Source of the DNA: Steinernema hermaphroditum
Lineage: Eukaryota; Nematoda; Chromadorea; Rhabditida; Steinernematidae
Direction: 5' to 3'
NCBI GenBank assembly: GCA_030435675.1
Contig: CM059622.1
Coordinates: forward strand, 13,392,001 to 13,456,000
DNA: 64,000 nucleotides
A model generated the notes under the pieces. The model was not told where the DNA came from. It searched no databases and was given only the letters and a program-made list of their open reading frames with translations. Positions 31,749 through 48,538 of this stretch are shown in pieces (within the stretch, counting starts at the first letter, position 1; every line of letters starts with the position of its first letter). The translations under genes and the position numbers were made by a program.

Positions 31749-32707
31749 TGGATTCCGTTCCGTACATCTTCTGTGAGGATGTGCTGGAGAGACTGTCCAA
31801 AGAGAACCTGTACACGATGGCCGAACTCTCTGGACAGTGGAGAAGCGCCGCTCAGCGGTTCATCGAAAAGCGTCAAACTTTCAATATCACAATTTCGAAG
31901 GACAGCGAAGAGTGGTTTTACTCAATCGCCAATGAGAACACAGTAGACATCGGAAAGGGCCCACATTCCCACGAAGAGTTCCTATCAATGGATCGAAGAT
32001 ACCTCGAGGTCTATGGTATTTTTATTTTATTCGATCCCCTTCAATCAAATGCCCGCAAATTCCGATGTTCGAAAGAGGAGATGGCCAGAAGAGTAGTTCC
32101 CTGCTTGACTCTGCGCATGCGTCCAGACTCTTCACTTTTCTTTATGAGCGACTGCCCAAAGGAGTTCACCCTGGAGTGCCTTGACATGTTCCGTGGGTGC
32201 TTCTCATTCGGATACTTGCAACTGGTCTACGTAGGTCCTGAAAGTGAAGAGTTTCTCGCTCTCCAACTGAAGAACAACCCATTTCTATGTAGTATTTCGC
32301 TTTACTCCTGGCCAAAAACGGATGCTACTGAGCAACTGCTACTAACTTTCTTGAATTCAAGAAAAAAGAGATCTTTGAATATGACGCAGTTCCCGGACAT
32401 CCAATCGCCTATTAAAGTGACCATCGAAATCGTGAAAGCGGCCGTGGACTCCTGGGTGAGCGGTGAAGAAAAGAGGTACTTGGACGTGGAAGGACTCATT
32501 GGCATTGCCACAGCAGAGATCCTCTCGATTCCACTGCCAGAAAACGTGGCAGTAAGAGAGGAAGAGGGAGAACAAGAAGGAAATTTTTGTGCTCGATGGA
32601 CGAAGGAAGACGGATCGAGTCTTCAGTGCGAATTTGACTTTTCGATCAACCATGTTTCCATCGAGAACTCAGATTCAGCTAACTGGCATGGAACTCCTTT
32701 TTATTAG
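31748..32707 (+). CDS. MDSVP family protein, copy 1 (lineage-specific nematode protein)
   Basis: Intronless, 319 residues. N-terminus MDSVPYIFCEDVLERLSKEN resembles the MDSVP openings of large nematode-specific families, some of which are F-box-like. I do not see a convincing F-box, and no catalytic motif. The protein is globular with alternating hydrophobic strands (SLFFMSDCPKEFTLE, FSFGYLQLVYVGPE), consistent with an FTH-like or Leu-rich fold, but that is a guess. No signal peptide or membrane span. Paired with a tandem paralog 0.6 kb downstream, about 70% alike by eye. Confidence 0.85.
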   Translation: MDSVPYIFCEDVLERLSKENLYTMAELSGQWRSAAQRFIEKRQTFNITISKDSEEWFYSIANENTVDIGKGPHSHEEFLSMDRRYLEVYGIFILFDPLQSNARKFRCSKEEMARRVVPCLTLRMRPDSSLFFMSDCPKEFTLECLDMFRGCFSFGYLQLVYVGPESEEFLALQLKNNPFLCSISLYSWPKTDATEQLLLTFLNSRKKRSLNMTQFPDIQSPIKVTIEIVKAAVDSWVSGEEKRYLDVEGLIGIATAEILSIPLPENVAVREEEGEQEGNFCARWTKEDGSSLQCEFDFSINHVSIENSDSANWHGTPFY

Positions 32708-33262
32708 TATAATTTATCAGTACCGTTTATTAGTGAATCAGTTGCTTTCATGATAAAAGTTTTTAGACATTTTGTTCGAAAAGTATATCAGGTCCTTGTT
32801 ACATCTCGCCGCAACAAATGTTTCAGGGACCGTGGAGCACTACCCAGTGGAAGAACTCAAAACTTGGGTAATTTATGCACCTTTATGTACGACAATGAAG
32901 GCGGGAATGCTTGCGCTAAACAACAGAAACAAAAGGCTGGAGCGATATGGATGGAAGAGAGAAAGCGGTCACCAAGACAGCATAGACGATTGTGCCGTTT
33001 ATTAGTGGGAGCGGCACAAATGAAACGACAAAGGACACAAAAGGTCATAAATAGGGAAATTATAAATAGATGTACAAGCCACCAATCATAGTATTGAGTG
33101 AGAGTTAAGCTCAACAATATGCCAATTGATTACACCTAGTAAATATTGCAAAGTAAACAGTTCGATCAATTCAACTGATAACGCTCACTCTCTTACACTT
33201 CGATCCAGTCATCGTCGTTCGCTCTCGCTGTTCCGAAACTCACTGTTTCAGATTCCATCCGA
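32708..33262 (+). other. Intergenic and promoter of MDSVP copy 2
   Basis: No gene. 33.15-33.25 kb is homologous to 31.63-31.74 kb (agttcgatc, ctcttcgatccag-type blocks, ending in gtttcag), so the promoter was duplicated with the gene. Confidence 0.6.
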
Positions 33263-33263
33263 A
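33251..33263 (+). promoter_or_regulatory. Probable trans-splice acceptor, MDSVP copy 2
   Basis: ctgtttcag ends at 33251, 11 bases before the ATG, matching the site of copy 1. Confidence 0.55.
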
Positions 33264-34177
33264 TGGATTCCGTTCCGTACGTCTTCTGTGAAGATGTACT
33301 GGAGAGACTGTCCAGAAAGAATCTGAACACGATGGCCGAACTCTTGGGACATTGGGGAATCGCCACTCAGAGATTCCTCGAAAAGTGTCGAACTTTCAAC
33401 ATGACAATTTCGAAGGACGACGAAGGGTGGTGGTACTCAATCGCCGACGAGAATACACGGGACATGGAAAATGGTCCGCATTCCCACGAAGAATTCCTAT
33501 CGATGGATCGAAGATACGTCGAGTTCCACCATATTTTCATTTGTGTCGGTCAATCAGATGGCGACAAATTCCGATGTTCGAAAGAGGAGATCGTCAGAAG
33601 AGTGGTTCCCTTCTTGATTCTGCGGATGCGGCCAGACTCTACGCTCGTCTTTATGAGTGACTACCTTAAGGAGATCACCCTGGACTACTATAACATGTTC
33701 CGGAGTTGCTTCTCGTTCAGACACCTGGATCTTGTCTATGTAGGTCCTGAAAGTGAAGAGTTTCTCGCTCTCCAGCTACAGAATAACCCATTTCTGTGCA
33801 GTCTTACGCTTTGCTCCTGGCCACAAACGGATGCTACTGAGCAACTCTTACTGATCTTCTTGAACTCGAGAGGGAATAGGCTGCTGTTCTTCAGGCAGTC
33901 TTCCGAAATCCAGCCGCCTCTCAAAATAACAATCGAATTCGTGAAAGCGGCCGTGCAGTCCTGGGTGGGTGGTGGCGAAAGAAGGGCCTTGTTCGGAAAT
34001 GCCGGCGTGACCCGAGAAGAGATCCTCTCGATTCCACTGCCAGAGAACGTGACAAGAACAGAGAAGGAAGGAGAGCAAGAAGGAGACTTGTGCGTTCGAT
34101 ATACGAAAGAAGACGGATCGAGTCTTACATGCGAAGTCCGCTTTTCCATCGGCTGTATTTCCATCAACAGTGCATAA
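33263..34177 (+). CDS. MDSVP family protein, copy 2
   Basis: Intronless, 304 residues. Aligns with copy 1 over almost its whole length: MDSVPYVFCEDVLERLSRKN, NGPHSHEEFLSMDRRYVE, LVYVGPESEEFLALQLQNNP, EILSIPLPENV. It ends about 15 residues earlier. The conserved core and open frame in both copies suggest both are expressed. Function unknown; likely part of a fast-evolving lineage-specific family. Confidence 0.85.
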   Translation: MDSVPYVFCEDVLERLSRKNLNTMAELLGHWGIATQRFLEKCRTFNMTISKDDEGWWYSIADENTRDMENGPHSHEEFLSMDRRYVEFHHIFICVGQSDGDKFRCSKEEIVRRVVPFLILRMRPDSTLVFMSDYLKEITLDYYNMFRSCFSFRHLDLVYVGPESEEFLALQLQNNPFLCSLTLCSWPQTDATEQLLLIFLNSRGNRLLFFRQSSEIQPPLKITIEFVKAAVQSWVGGGERRALFGNAGVTREEILSIPLPENVTRTEKEGEQEGDLCVRYTKEDGSSLTCEVRFSIGCISINSA

Positions 34178-34385
34178 GAGTGAGTCAAGGCGGTCAAGAA
34201 CGACCACTCACTCAACTAATTTCTGACAAAGTGAACGAACGACTCAACCACTCGACAACCGACGCAAAATACAATCTACAATAAAGCTCCAGTATAGTAT
34301 CAATGATGAAAATTGGAAAATAACCATCTCTTATCACAGGATTCATAAATTTATTTTTTCGAAGGGCTATAACAGGGCAACAAAT

Positions 34386-35361
34386 CTATTTCCTCTCGCA
34401 AAGGAATGCTTTCGTCTGATTGCAGTCCGCTGACGTGAAGGAACCCTACAACCGTCCCACATGCATAGCTGTCTTAATCCTCATACTTACATTTTCGATC
34501 TGCACACATCCAGCACTGAACTGTCCAATAACACTCAACTTGGTTCCATCCAACCAGATGCATACAGTGTCACTGCACGTCGCACCTACCCAAACCGCTG
34601 TGTTTGAGGGGATGAGGCTGCTCACATATCTCGTGTCAGTTGGACTCAGGGAAGCCAACGATCCAGGAGGTGAGCAGGAGGCTTTTGCGTCTCCCCACTT
34701 TGTTGCTGTCGGATTGAACTGGTATGTCTTGCCGTTGAGAGTTTTGTGCCACGAAGGGGTTGGTGGTACTATGGGCTTCTTCGCTGTGGTCGTCTTCTTA
34801 GGGGTGGTCTTGTTCGTTGTAGTGCTAGTGCTTGTTGTGGTCTTTAATGTATTGGTTGTCACGATGATTGTCTTCCTTGAAGTGCTCGAAGAAGAAGCTG
34901 TTATTAATATGGATTTAGTCGTGGGGATTACGGTACTTCTTGAAGATCCAGATTTGGGATGTGCTGTGGGGGAGCCTTTGCCTTTCGAGGATCGGGATAC
35001 GGTAGGCTTCGAGGACAAAACACTGGATACTCGTTTCGTTGTGGTGTATGAGGACACCGAAGAGGTCGACGTTTTCGAGGTTATGGTGCCCGTTCGAGAC
35101 GGATCATCCACTAGAAGGCGACCCTTATATTCACCATCTGGAGTACGGTTGAGGTAAAGAGCCAGGAAGAGAACTATTCCCAAGATCACGAAGAGTAGAA
35201 TCAGAAGGAAAAGAACTAAAAAGATAGCTTGCACAGAATAAGCTCATCAACCTACCTGATACTATCATCATCCTCTTCCTCCTTCTCTCGCGCTGCTCCC
35301 TTTTCAGATCCTCGAAGTTGTCATTGATATGGAGAATTTCGTTAAAAGCGGTCAGTCGCAT
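34386..35361 (-). CDS. Type II membrane C-type lectin-like protein with mucin-like stalk
   Basis: Exons 35361-35256, 35227-34491, 34415-34386, in phase, 290 residues. Short cytoplasmic tail ending in RRRKRMM, then a long hydrophobic membrane anchor (about 33-60). A Ser/Thr-rich, probably O-glycosylated stalk follows (about 68-178, e.g. TTNTLKTTTSTSTTTNKTTP). The C-terminal C-type lectin-like domain has YQFNPTATKWGDAKASC, VWVGATC, IWLDG and a closing FLCERK. The last exon is only 30 bp; I chose its acceptor because it restores the expected final Cys. No clear EPN/WND sugar-binding motif, so calcium-dependent sugar binding is doubtful. Nematode proteins of this type are often immune- or cuticle-related. 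Confidence 0.85.
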
Positions 35362-40838
<5,477 letters not shown>

Positions 40839-40916
40839 ATAATTTAATCTATTCCGATGTTGTTTCTTGTTGAATTAAGGGATCATAAAAGACGTTGACG
40901 AAAATGTGCGTTTCTT

Positions 40917-41151
40917 CTACACTTTGTTGTGCTTTTTCTTTTTCTTGGCAGGAGGATGCGGACTCTTCTTCCGGAACAACCAGACGAAGTCACTCCGGTA
41001 AATGATGATGTAAACGAGGGCACCCACCAGAGCAATACAAGTGTAGACGAGGCCGATGAAGAACGCGTAGAAGTACACACTGAAAAGCGAACACCGAATA
41101 GAAGAAGACGGAAAGATGCTACCTTTTCCCTTCGCATACGGTCGTGGACAT
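40917..41151 (-). CDS. Small single-pass membrane protein with poly-Lys tail
   Basis: Exons 41151-41123 and 41079-40917, 63 residues. The 43-bp intron (gtagc...tttcag) fits phase only with the start MSTTVCEGKSVYFYAFFIGL; the unspliced frame gives a longer but less sensible N-terminus. One membrane span (about 11-40), then RSDFVWLFRKKSPHPPAKKK and a very basic end. The dilysine-rich tail suggests ER or a cytosolic C-terminus. No family recognised. Convergent with alaRS, 78 bp apart. Confidence 0.65.
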
Positions 41152-41378
41152 TTTGGCGCGTCAACGTCGATGAGACCCTTCAACGAGCTTCGGAACAGCA
41201 CGACCGAGCAAAAACAATCAGCCGGAGTCGAGTGAACATCCCCCGTTGAGCAGAAACGGTGGTGTCGGCAGATGAAGCGTCTGATAGACAGCTCGTTGCG
41301 GCAACAGACACGAGACTCTCCTCTGTCTAGATCATATGGTAATCTTTATTTGAGCAGTATGTACATGTGCAGACAGAG

Positions 41379-42204
41379 TCACTCTCTTGCGATATTCGGT
41401 GACACGAGGCGCAGACTGAGTCTCTTCAGGAGACCTTTCTTCGACTTTTCCTTCGTCGTTCCCACTGGACGCTCCTCTTCGATGAAGTGCAGGTTCGGGA
41501 CACTCCTCCGCACGTCCTTCCTCAGCTTCGCCACGAAGCGGCGCGGGATCTGCAGTTGAGGCTCCTCGGGAGGCGTTTGAAAGCTATGAATTTGCTGCGT
41601 TTGCAATTGACACGTTCTGATGTTCGGGTTCGTTTTCGGCACTTTCCTGTATTGCCTGGGGGTTACGGTAACGGTCTTTTGGGAAAGAGACTCGAGACTT
41701 CTCGACTGTTCTTCGAGCCTCCTGCGTAAGTCCTGGGTTTCCATTTGCAGGCGATGGTTTTCTTCTTTGAGGGAGCTGTTTACGAGCTGAAGATCGACGA
41801 GTTCTCGCTTGACGTCAGCAGAGGACTGATCGTCGTTATTTGCTGAACATTTGAATTTATGCAGGACGCAGTACTTTTATTACCTTGTACATCCATAGGA
41901 GACTTCAGTTTCTGCATTTCTTCCATCATCGCCTGCTTCTCCTCTAGAAGCTGAAGTATGGTCTTCTGCTGCCTTTCCGACTGTCTTTCGCCTTTCTCGG
42001 TCTCTACCATGAGAAGATATTCCAATTTGGCGCACACTTGAATTTGATCGATCAGCTGAAAGAGGATGATACTCAAAGAAGCCATGACAGAAGGCTTACC
42101 TTAACCTGAAGGTCGTCCTTCTCCTTAGCAAGCGTCTCGATGAGCTCGAGCTGCTGCTGGAAGATGTCCTCTCGGTCGACGGCGACGTTCCGACCGTCCA
42201 ACAT
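41379..42204 (-). CDS. Coiled-coil protein
   Basis: Exons 42204-42100, 42055-41884, 41842-41379, in phase, 246 residues. Three helical coiled-coil stretches: IFQQQLELIETLAKEKDDLQ (about 14-33), RQQKTILQLLEEKQAMMEEM (about 61-80), and LVDLQLVNSSLKEENHRLQM with the following DLRRRLEEQSRSLESL (about 108-146). A basic C-terminal part contains RRFVAKLRKDVRRSVPNLHF and KKGLLKRLSLRL. Upstream, ctcactcag (42240 region) may be a trans-splice acceptor. No recognised family; a scaffold or cytoskeletal protein is possible. Confidence 0.7.
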
Positions 42205-42813
42205 GTCGAGGCCGGGTTGAGTGCGTGGATGGTCACTGACCTCTGAGTGAGCGGCGAGTTAACACATCCAGTTGCCGCTGAGGAGACGTGCGAAGAGGAT
42301 ACGGTGAAGTGTGGTTCGGTTCTGTTTTAGGTGGGAAAACGTTTTTATGGAGGGCAAAGTCGAAGGCGCGTTGGGTGCGAGATGTACTCAAAGTGATTAG
42401 GCGCGCATAAGTGAAGATCATTGATCCTTTGGAAGTGACTGCGAATGAGCAGAGAACTATGGCGTACGCCTCTAAAAACGGATGACTACGGTATGCTACG
42501 ACAATCGCTGAATTGTTGAAAAGTGAGGTCTGCTCATCCGAGATGGGACAGTTCTTCGCGGACCTTTCTGAAGGTTCCTTGGGCGATTGGTGATACTCTG
42601 CGACTCTTAGATAGTGTGAGAGCTCTTTCAAACGATCCCCTGCGGTCAGAGCTCCTACGTTCATCGGCACCTCCCGTTCGATGAGACGGATTCCTACTGA
42701 TTTTGGTTACGGGCTCCGCGAGATCAAAGGCAATCGAACCTGATAATTTGACGAATACAATGATAGACAATTATTAATGCACGTTCAAAAATATTTACAA
42801 AATGAGATGATAA

Positions 42814-43949
42814 TTACCGTTTGGCGTCCCTAGCCTCCAGCTCCTTGCCAAGCAGCTTCAACGTCCTCTCACATTCAGGTCGGCCTCCATATTTCTTCCT
42901 GTATCTTTCGAGCTCACGGCGTGGCATCTCCTGGAGGGCCACAGAACGCAACTGCTCAAGGTTGTACATGTCAGCCAGCTCCAGAGTTTCTACATCGAAG
43001 AACTTGCGCCTCATCAGGATTTCTTGGCTTCTCTGGAGAACGATGTCACAACACATCCGATCAGCAAAGATGAGCACATCACGAATGCAGCCGAAGAAGC
43101 CTAAATGTGTTCATAAGTGAATGAAAGAGCTTTAGTTGGGCGTACAGTTCTCGTGAGCCTTGAGTGGATAGAGCATTTTCAGAAATTCGCAGAAAGTTTC
43201 GGCATCGACTCCTTCCAGAGCAATTCCTTCGTCATCAACCGTCTGTGCGTCATAACGGAAACGCGCTTTGAAATACGGTATCATGGTTCCTAGATGCTGA
43301 AACGGAACCTTCCTAAGGATAAACTTATACAACACACGAACTTACGGACTTAGAAACATAGAACCCATGACCTTCGACCACGATGCGCACAGCGTTTGAA
43401 CGTTCGCCGATAAACGGATTGTTTGGAGAGCAAAAATCTACACAGTAGCCTCTAAATGCTCCATTTGAATACGTACTCCGGGGAAAGCAGCCTTGCCTCG
43501 TGATATGAATTGTCGTCTCAATTCGGTAGATACCACCAGGATGCAGAAACTTTCGGTCAAAAGAGTCCAGACCAAAGTTGGCGTAGGTGGCGATGGTGAT
43601 GTTCCCTGCGGTGATGACGTTCCACTAAATAAAAATCGTCATAAAGAAGCCAAACCAGTTGTACTTGCATCATACTCTTCGTCATCACGAACATCGACTC
43701 CTTTGAGAATGACAGTTCCAAAGGCTTCCACCTCATGGACCAGCCCGAAGGAGTCGCTGGCGTGAGGAACACAGCGAACTCTGAGTGTTTCATCGTCGAT
43801 AAACAGTGTCCTACAAAAGGAATTTTCAAATGAGTTCAAATCGATGATTTGTACCAATCGAAGTATCCAATTCTGTGCATCGGCGACTCGCTATAGTTCT
43901 CCTCGAAATGAGCGGACTTTTTGAAGTCCCACACGATCTTCACGGGCAT
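42814..43949 (-). CDS. BTB/POZ domain protein with N-terminal MATH-like region
   Basis: Exons 43949-43855, 43810-43669, 43624-43346, 43296-43146, 43100-42814, 317 residues. The first 120 residues (VKIVWDFKKSAHFEENYSES, LKGVDVRDDEEYDWNVITAG) look like a beta-sandwich, MATH-like. The BTB domain follows: AVRIVVEGHGFYVSKSHLGT, MIPYFKARF, GVDAETFCEFLKMLYP, LIFADRMCCDIVLQRSQEIL. Such proteins are often Cullin-3 adaptors. Intron 2 starts with GC (GAT|gcaagt), the only donor that restores frame. A 39-bp in-frame stretch in exon 3 (gtacgt...tgtgtag) could be a further intron. The start is supported by an acceptor-like ttttcag about 30 bases upstream. Confidence 0.8.
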
Positions 43950-44338
43950 CGCTGTTTAGAGATGGAGACTAGGCTCTGAAAATGTACAGAATGCAGAAGC
44001 GGATGAGGTTCGAAAGAAGAACGCAACGACACCTCGGCTTGTGAATTGCGCACACAGACATGTCTCAGCAGAGACTGTAGATGACGTACAATCGTGTCTA
44101 GACCTAACGGGCAAACGAAGAAACCATCGGAAGTTCGGCACTATAGTGCTTTTCCAACCCAAGACGCCGTGAGGAGTACCAGTATCTGAAAACTCGACGG
44201 CCTCTATCAACCCGCCCACAACCACTCGTATCCAAACCGAAGGAATCGGCTTCAACAATATGTATTCAACAACATCTCAAGAAACAACAGGAGTAGTAAC
44301 AAATAACAATGAAAGCAAGTTAGCAAACATATGTGCAA

Positions 44339-45465
44339 TTACTCTTCAGTCTTGGCCTTCTTAGACTTTCTTCTGTCCATCCTGGGTGCTCCGCGTTTGC
44401 TGTTGCCGCGTTCGCGCTTTGTCGCCTTTTGTTTGTTGAACTCTACCCAGTACTGCGCTTCTTCATCACCTTCAAGAACCTTGGCCGTGATTTCAGTTTC
44501 GTTGTACAAGACCTTTCCGTCGGCGCCACCATCAACCGCCTTCTGCCAGGCATCCTTGGCTCCATCTTCATCACCGCCAAAGCGAATTTGAGCCTAAATA
44601 AATGCAATTCAAACGTGAATTTACCAAGGGTGGGCTTACCTTCGACTGTCCGGCTTCATAGACAACGTATCCGACGTCTCCGAATTTGCGGAAGAAAGTC
44701 TTCACATCGTTCATGGTGGTGTCCGAAGGAAGCCCGTCGACGTCGAGAATAAGGCCCTTGGTGAACTGTGCGATGACCTGGCTCTTAACGCGCTCAGAAT
44801 CAGCGGCGTTACGTTTGGCGTTCTTCGCGGCACGTTCGTTCTGGCGGCGCTCCTTGTTCTCTTGAGCCTGCTTCAGCCAGAAGTCGTTTTGCGTCATCTT
44901 CGTGAGCTCCTTTCCGTTGTACTCCTTAACGTCGCCCTCGACGAAAGCCTTGGCCTCTTCGTCAGTCTTGAACGTGACAAAGACGGATCCTTTGAAAACC
45001 TTGGTGGGCTTCGCACGACGCATAAGGACATTGTCGACGTTTCCGTTCTTGCCGAAGAACTCCAAAAGATCATCAAGCTTGGCGTCCTCTTCGAATCCCT
45101 TAACGTAGACGGTACGGTTCTTGATGGTCTGCCAATACTCGAGTGAATTCTCAGGGATGGGAATATCGGCACTACGGCGAATCTTGGTGTTGTCATCGGA
45201 GACATCGATGAGCTCGGATGTGGCAAGAGCCTGGGCGATTTCTTCTTTATCGGTGGAGATCTGCGATAGACGGTGGAACTTAATCATGGTCTCGAGGGTT
45301 ACCCCTAAAAACAAGAACATAAGTAACAACGAAGACAGAGGTTTGCTTACATCCTTCGTCGAGCTTAATTTGGTCCAGCAAGAACTTGTCGCGGGGAAGG
45401 TTGATATCACCAAAGTAATATTCAACCTGCTTGCGGATCTGAGCGGCTTTGCTCTCTTCGGCCAT
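44339..45465 (-). CDS. La protein (SSB autoantigen homolog)
   Basis: RNA chaperone that binds the 3' oligo-U of Pol III transcripts. Exons 45465-45351, 45304-44640, 44593-44339, in phase, 344 residues. La motif: [51 protein letters not shown]1 follows with NRTVYVKGF and [20 protein letters not shown]. The second RRM-like region has [34 protein letters not shown]. The C-terminus is basic ([20 protein letters not shown]) as a retention or nuclear signal. An acceptor-like TTTCAG at 45478, about 11 bases 5' of the ATG, suggests trans-splicing. Confidence 0.93.
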
Positions 45466-46266
45466 CTTAAAGCACTCTGAAAGCAGAATTTCCTTTGATA
45501 GTGTTTAGTTATAACGGCGACAAGATTGCACTTCACGAATGCACAAACGGGTTCCAAGCGACCACGTTACTTCGAGATTAACGAGAAAACATGAATAAAA
45601 AAACAAATACGAAAGCGACGCACAATTTCTGCGAATTCACACAGCAAAATTTACGAAAGAATGGCGTCGTACGCGGGCTCTCGTCCGTCGTTTCGCCGCC
45701 TTCTGTACGGTAGTCACTGCCCTCGCGCCAAGACCCACTGCGTGGTTGAGGTAAGATTTCGAATCGGCGTTGGAACGTTCTCCGAAGGCTCTGTGGAACG
45801 GAGGACGACTGATCGTTGGCAAGTTGTTCTCACGGATCGCATCACAGAGACAGCTTGGAAGAATATCTGTCTGGTAGACACTGCCTTGCAATGTTGCCGC
45901 TAAGCTTGCCGCTTTAGGGCATTTCCGTGGGTGGATGCAATGGTACGCGTTGCTAGGCGACATGTGTATTCGCTTCCATTTGATTTATGTAAAAGCTTCT
46001 CCTGGATTTCATTCAGTGTGGAATTAGATAATCTTTCCCAAGGGAAAGTTGTTTGTACTGTTTAATTTTGTTTTTCAAGATGTCTGATTCATGTTGTTTC
46101 GTTCATGTAGTCATCATGAAAACTATGAAAGAAGGTTTGCAACAGGTGACAGCTCGCTTCACTTGGTAATTTAAGTGCTACTTTGATCCATGAGTAATCT
46201 GTCTACACGCGCTTACAGAGACGTTATGTGCACCCGCCACATCGATGCATTACCTCGCTTTCAGAT
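45466..46266. other. Divergent promoter region, La and RPAP1
   Basis: La (-) and RPAP1 (+) diverge here. A tiny possible plus-strand ORF (45661-45750 plus 45918-45956; MASYAGSRPSFRRLLYGSHC start, 42 residues) has good splice sites but no family; I leave it as part of this region. Confidence 0.5.
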
Positions 46267-46267
46267 A
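46264..46267 (+). promoter_or_regulatory. Probable trans-splice acceptor of RPAP1
   Basis: cgctttcag ends at 46264, two bases before the ATG at 46267. Confidence 0.5.
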
Positions 46268-48486
46268 TGCAAAACAGCGGGGATCTGACGATACGTCGGC
46301 CGAAGCCCGGAGAGGACGACGACGACCTTCTTCGTATGGAGGAAGAGTTCCGCCGATCGGGCAAACCGGGTGCCGCCAAGGCGGTACGTGTGGGAAAGGT
46401 TAGAATGCGTTGCTACTGGTCTTTCGCCACTATAGAGACCATTGTAGAAGAAGGAGCCAACACCTCAGAAAACAGAGAAACCAGCTGAACAATCGGAGAG
46501 ACCGAAAGAAAAGAAAATAAAAGTTGACGCCGGGAAAGTTAACATCCAACTCGAAATGATCCCAGAAGAGGCGTCATGCGTGCTTCGCGGGGTGATGGAG
46601 CGAAATGTGGGATTTTTCGAAATCCCAGAAAAATGTCCGCCATTCGTAGCGGAGGAGTCGGAGCCAGCAAAGCTCCACGATGAGGGATTCCCCGAAGCCG
46701 TCGACTTAAACAATTATATCACCGGAAATCTCAAGGCCGCGCCAGGAAAGAGCATATTCGCGACGGCGTTCTTGGCGACGAATGGTGAACTCGAAACAGG
46801 CATGTGGTGGCTACCGAAAGCAGTGTTAATATCTGCGATTCAGAGTTGGAGATTTATTACAAACCCACCGAGCAAGAGGCGTCCAATGATCCATACAAGG
46901 AGAACGACAGAAAGATCGCCGCCATGGGACAAGGCGAGGTTGACGACGCGCTGAGAGAAGTTGCTTCAAGCCTGAGTCCAGAAATGATCGAGATGCTTCG
47001 GAAGAGGGGACAGAAGAAGCTAGCCCAAGGCGGCTGCAAAGTGCCTCAGTACATCCCCGCGCGTGCATCCAAGTTCAAACAGAGCAAGACCGGTGTTGTG
47101 CCACCGCCACAGGAATCCGAGAAGAAACCAGAGAATACAGTTGTGGAAGAGGCTGTTAAGAATATGGAAGTGATGGACATGAATGACGAAGAATATAGTC
47201 GTTTGGCAACTGATGCTGTTCAAATAGAGCTGGCCACGAAATGCCTCAAAACTCTCAGGCCAAGGCAACAAGGAAACGTTGTGAAACTCTTCGAAACGCT
47301 AAAAAAATCCATTTCGTAAGCAAATAGCGGCCGCTGCAGATTATTTAAACTGAGATTTAGGAACAAAACGGATGCCTTGATTGGTCTCGCTCGAGAGAGG
47401 ATTGACGACGCACGGAAACTGTATTTGGAAGAAGTGTAGGTTCAGTAAGGATCATTTCATGTATATCACTCTTCATTTTAGGAAAGTGAGCGATGACAAG
47501 ACAGTGCTACAATTTCCTGCGCACGTTAGTCCTCTTCTCGACGACGCGTGGACTTTCGTGCCCATCCGTAAGGTGCTCGATGCAGTCCAGCAACGAGGAA
47601 GTGTCACCCAAGATGACGTCGACATCGTTCAGTTGGCACTGCTATGGTCGTTGCTTATGTTTACTGAGAGAGAAACGCTGTTCTATCTAACGACTCAGCC
47701 AAACGACGTATACGTAAGACTTGGCGAAATATTCTTGATGGGTGTGTTTCTGATTGCGATTGTGGTCACTGTAGAACTTGTTTCTTCTAGGTCCGGAAGT
47801 ATACGAAGATGTGGTAGTATCCCAGTGCCTTGATAGGTTCTTGAGACTTTATTTGTTGCCGCAAGCTCAGAAGGGTATCGAAGCAACGACGGACAATGAG
47901 AAGCGTTTCAACAAAGGTCTCAAGCTCTCCCTGGTGAATCCAGTTTCTGGCCTAGATAATTTCGTCGCCTTGTAAGCTATTCTTGTCAAATACGACTTCT
48001 GTAAATCAAATTTATTTTAGCTACGAAGACCTCATGCAGCGGTTCGAAGAGTTCTCCAATGGTAACGTCAACTTTACCCTCCAGCTGCTCATCGGCGCAT
48101 ACTTGAACTCATCACTGCAAGATTCCCTACTCACAATTCGTGCACTTTGGGATCCAAAACGCGGCGTTCTTCGACTGGCCATCGCCAAATCTCCCGAACT
48201 AGAAGAAATCGTTAATGTGGTTTCAAAGACGCGCCCTGTGCAGCTAGACACCGTCCAAGACCACTTCTACGAAGCCTACAGTTCCATTATTGTGCAGTAC
48301 GCACTGGCATTGAAGATGGAAACGCTGACGGCACAGAGGAATCCTACGCTGTTCGCCCTGGCCGTGGCGGAGCTGAAGGTCTTCTTACAATATCATGAGA
48401 AGCAGTCGGAGCGATCGAGCAAGAATTGCTTGGAATCTTTGATTCCAGCGGCGAAGGCTGGTCTGGAAAAGGCTCGCATAGTCTAA
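46267..48486 (+). CDS. RNA polymerase II-associated protein 1 (RPAP1)
   Basis: RPAP1 links polymerase II to assembly and import factors and to Mediator. Exons 46267-46383, 46448-46784, 46844-47315, 47361-47435, 47482-47741, 47791-47971, 48021-48486, in phase, 635 residues. N-terminus IRRPKPGEDDDDLLRMEEEF is the family hallmark, then APGKSIFATAFLATNE and DDALREVASSLSPEMIEMLR (RPAP1_N helix). The C-terminal domain includes FYEDLMQRFEEFSNGNVNFT, LLIGAYLNSSLQDSLL and LWDPKRGVLRLA. It is about half the length of the vertebrate protein, lacking most of the HEAT-like middle. Intron 2 (59 bp) was set by frame and similarity. A RING gene follows 52 bp downstream. Confidence 0.9.
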
Positions 48487-48538
48487 TAGTGCTGGATGTG
48501 CCTTATTTGTTAGTTTTGTACGGGTTTTGTTAGTTGTT

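Noticed and set aside
46780..46843. Apparent frameshift in RPAP1
   Set aside because: A 59-bp GT-AG intron (gtgaac...ttcag) restores the frame and the expected sequence.
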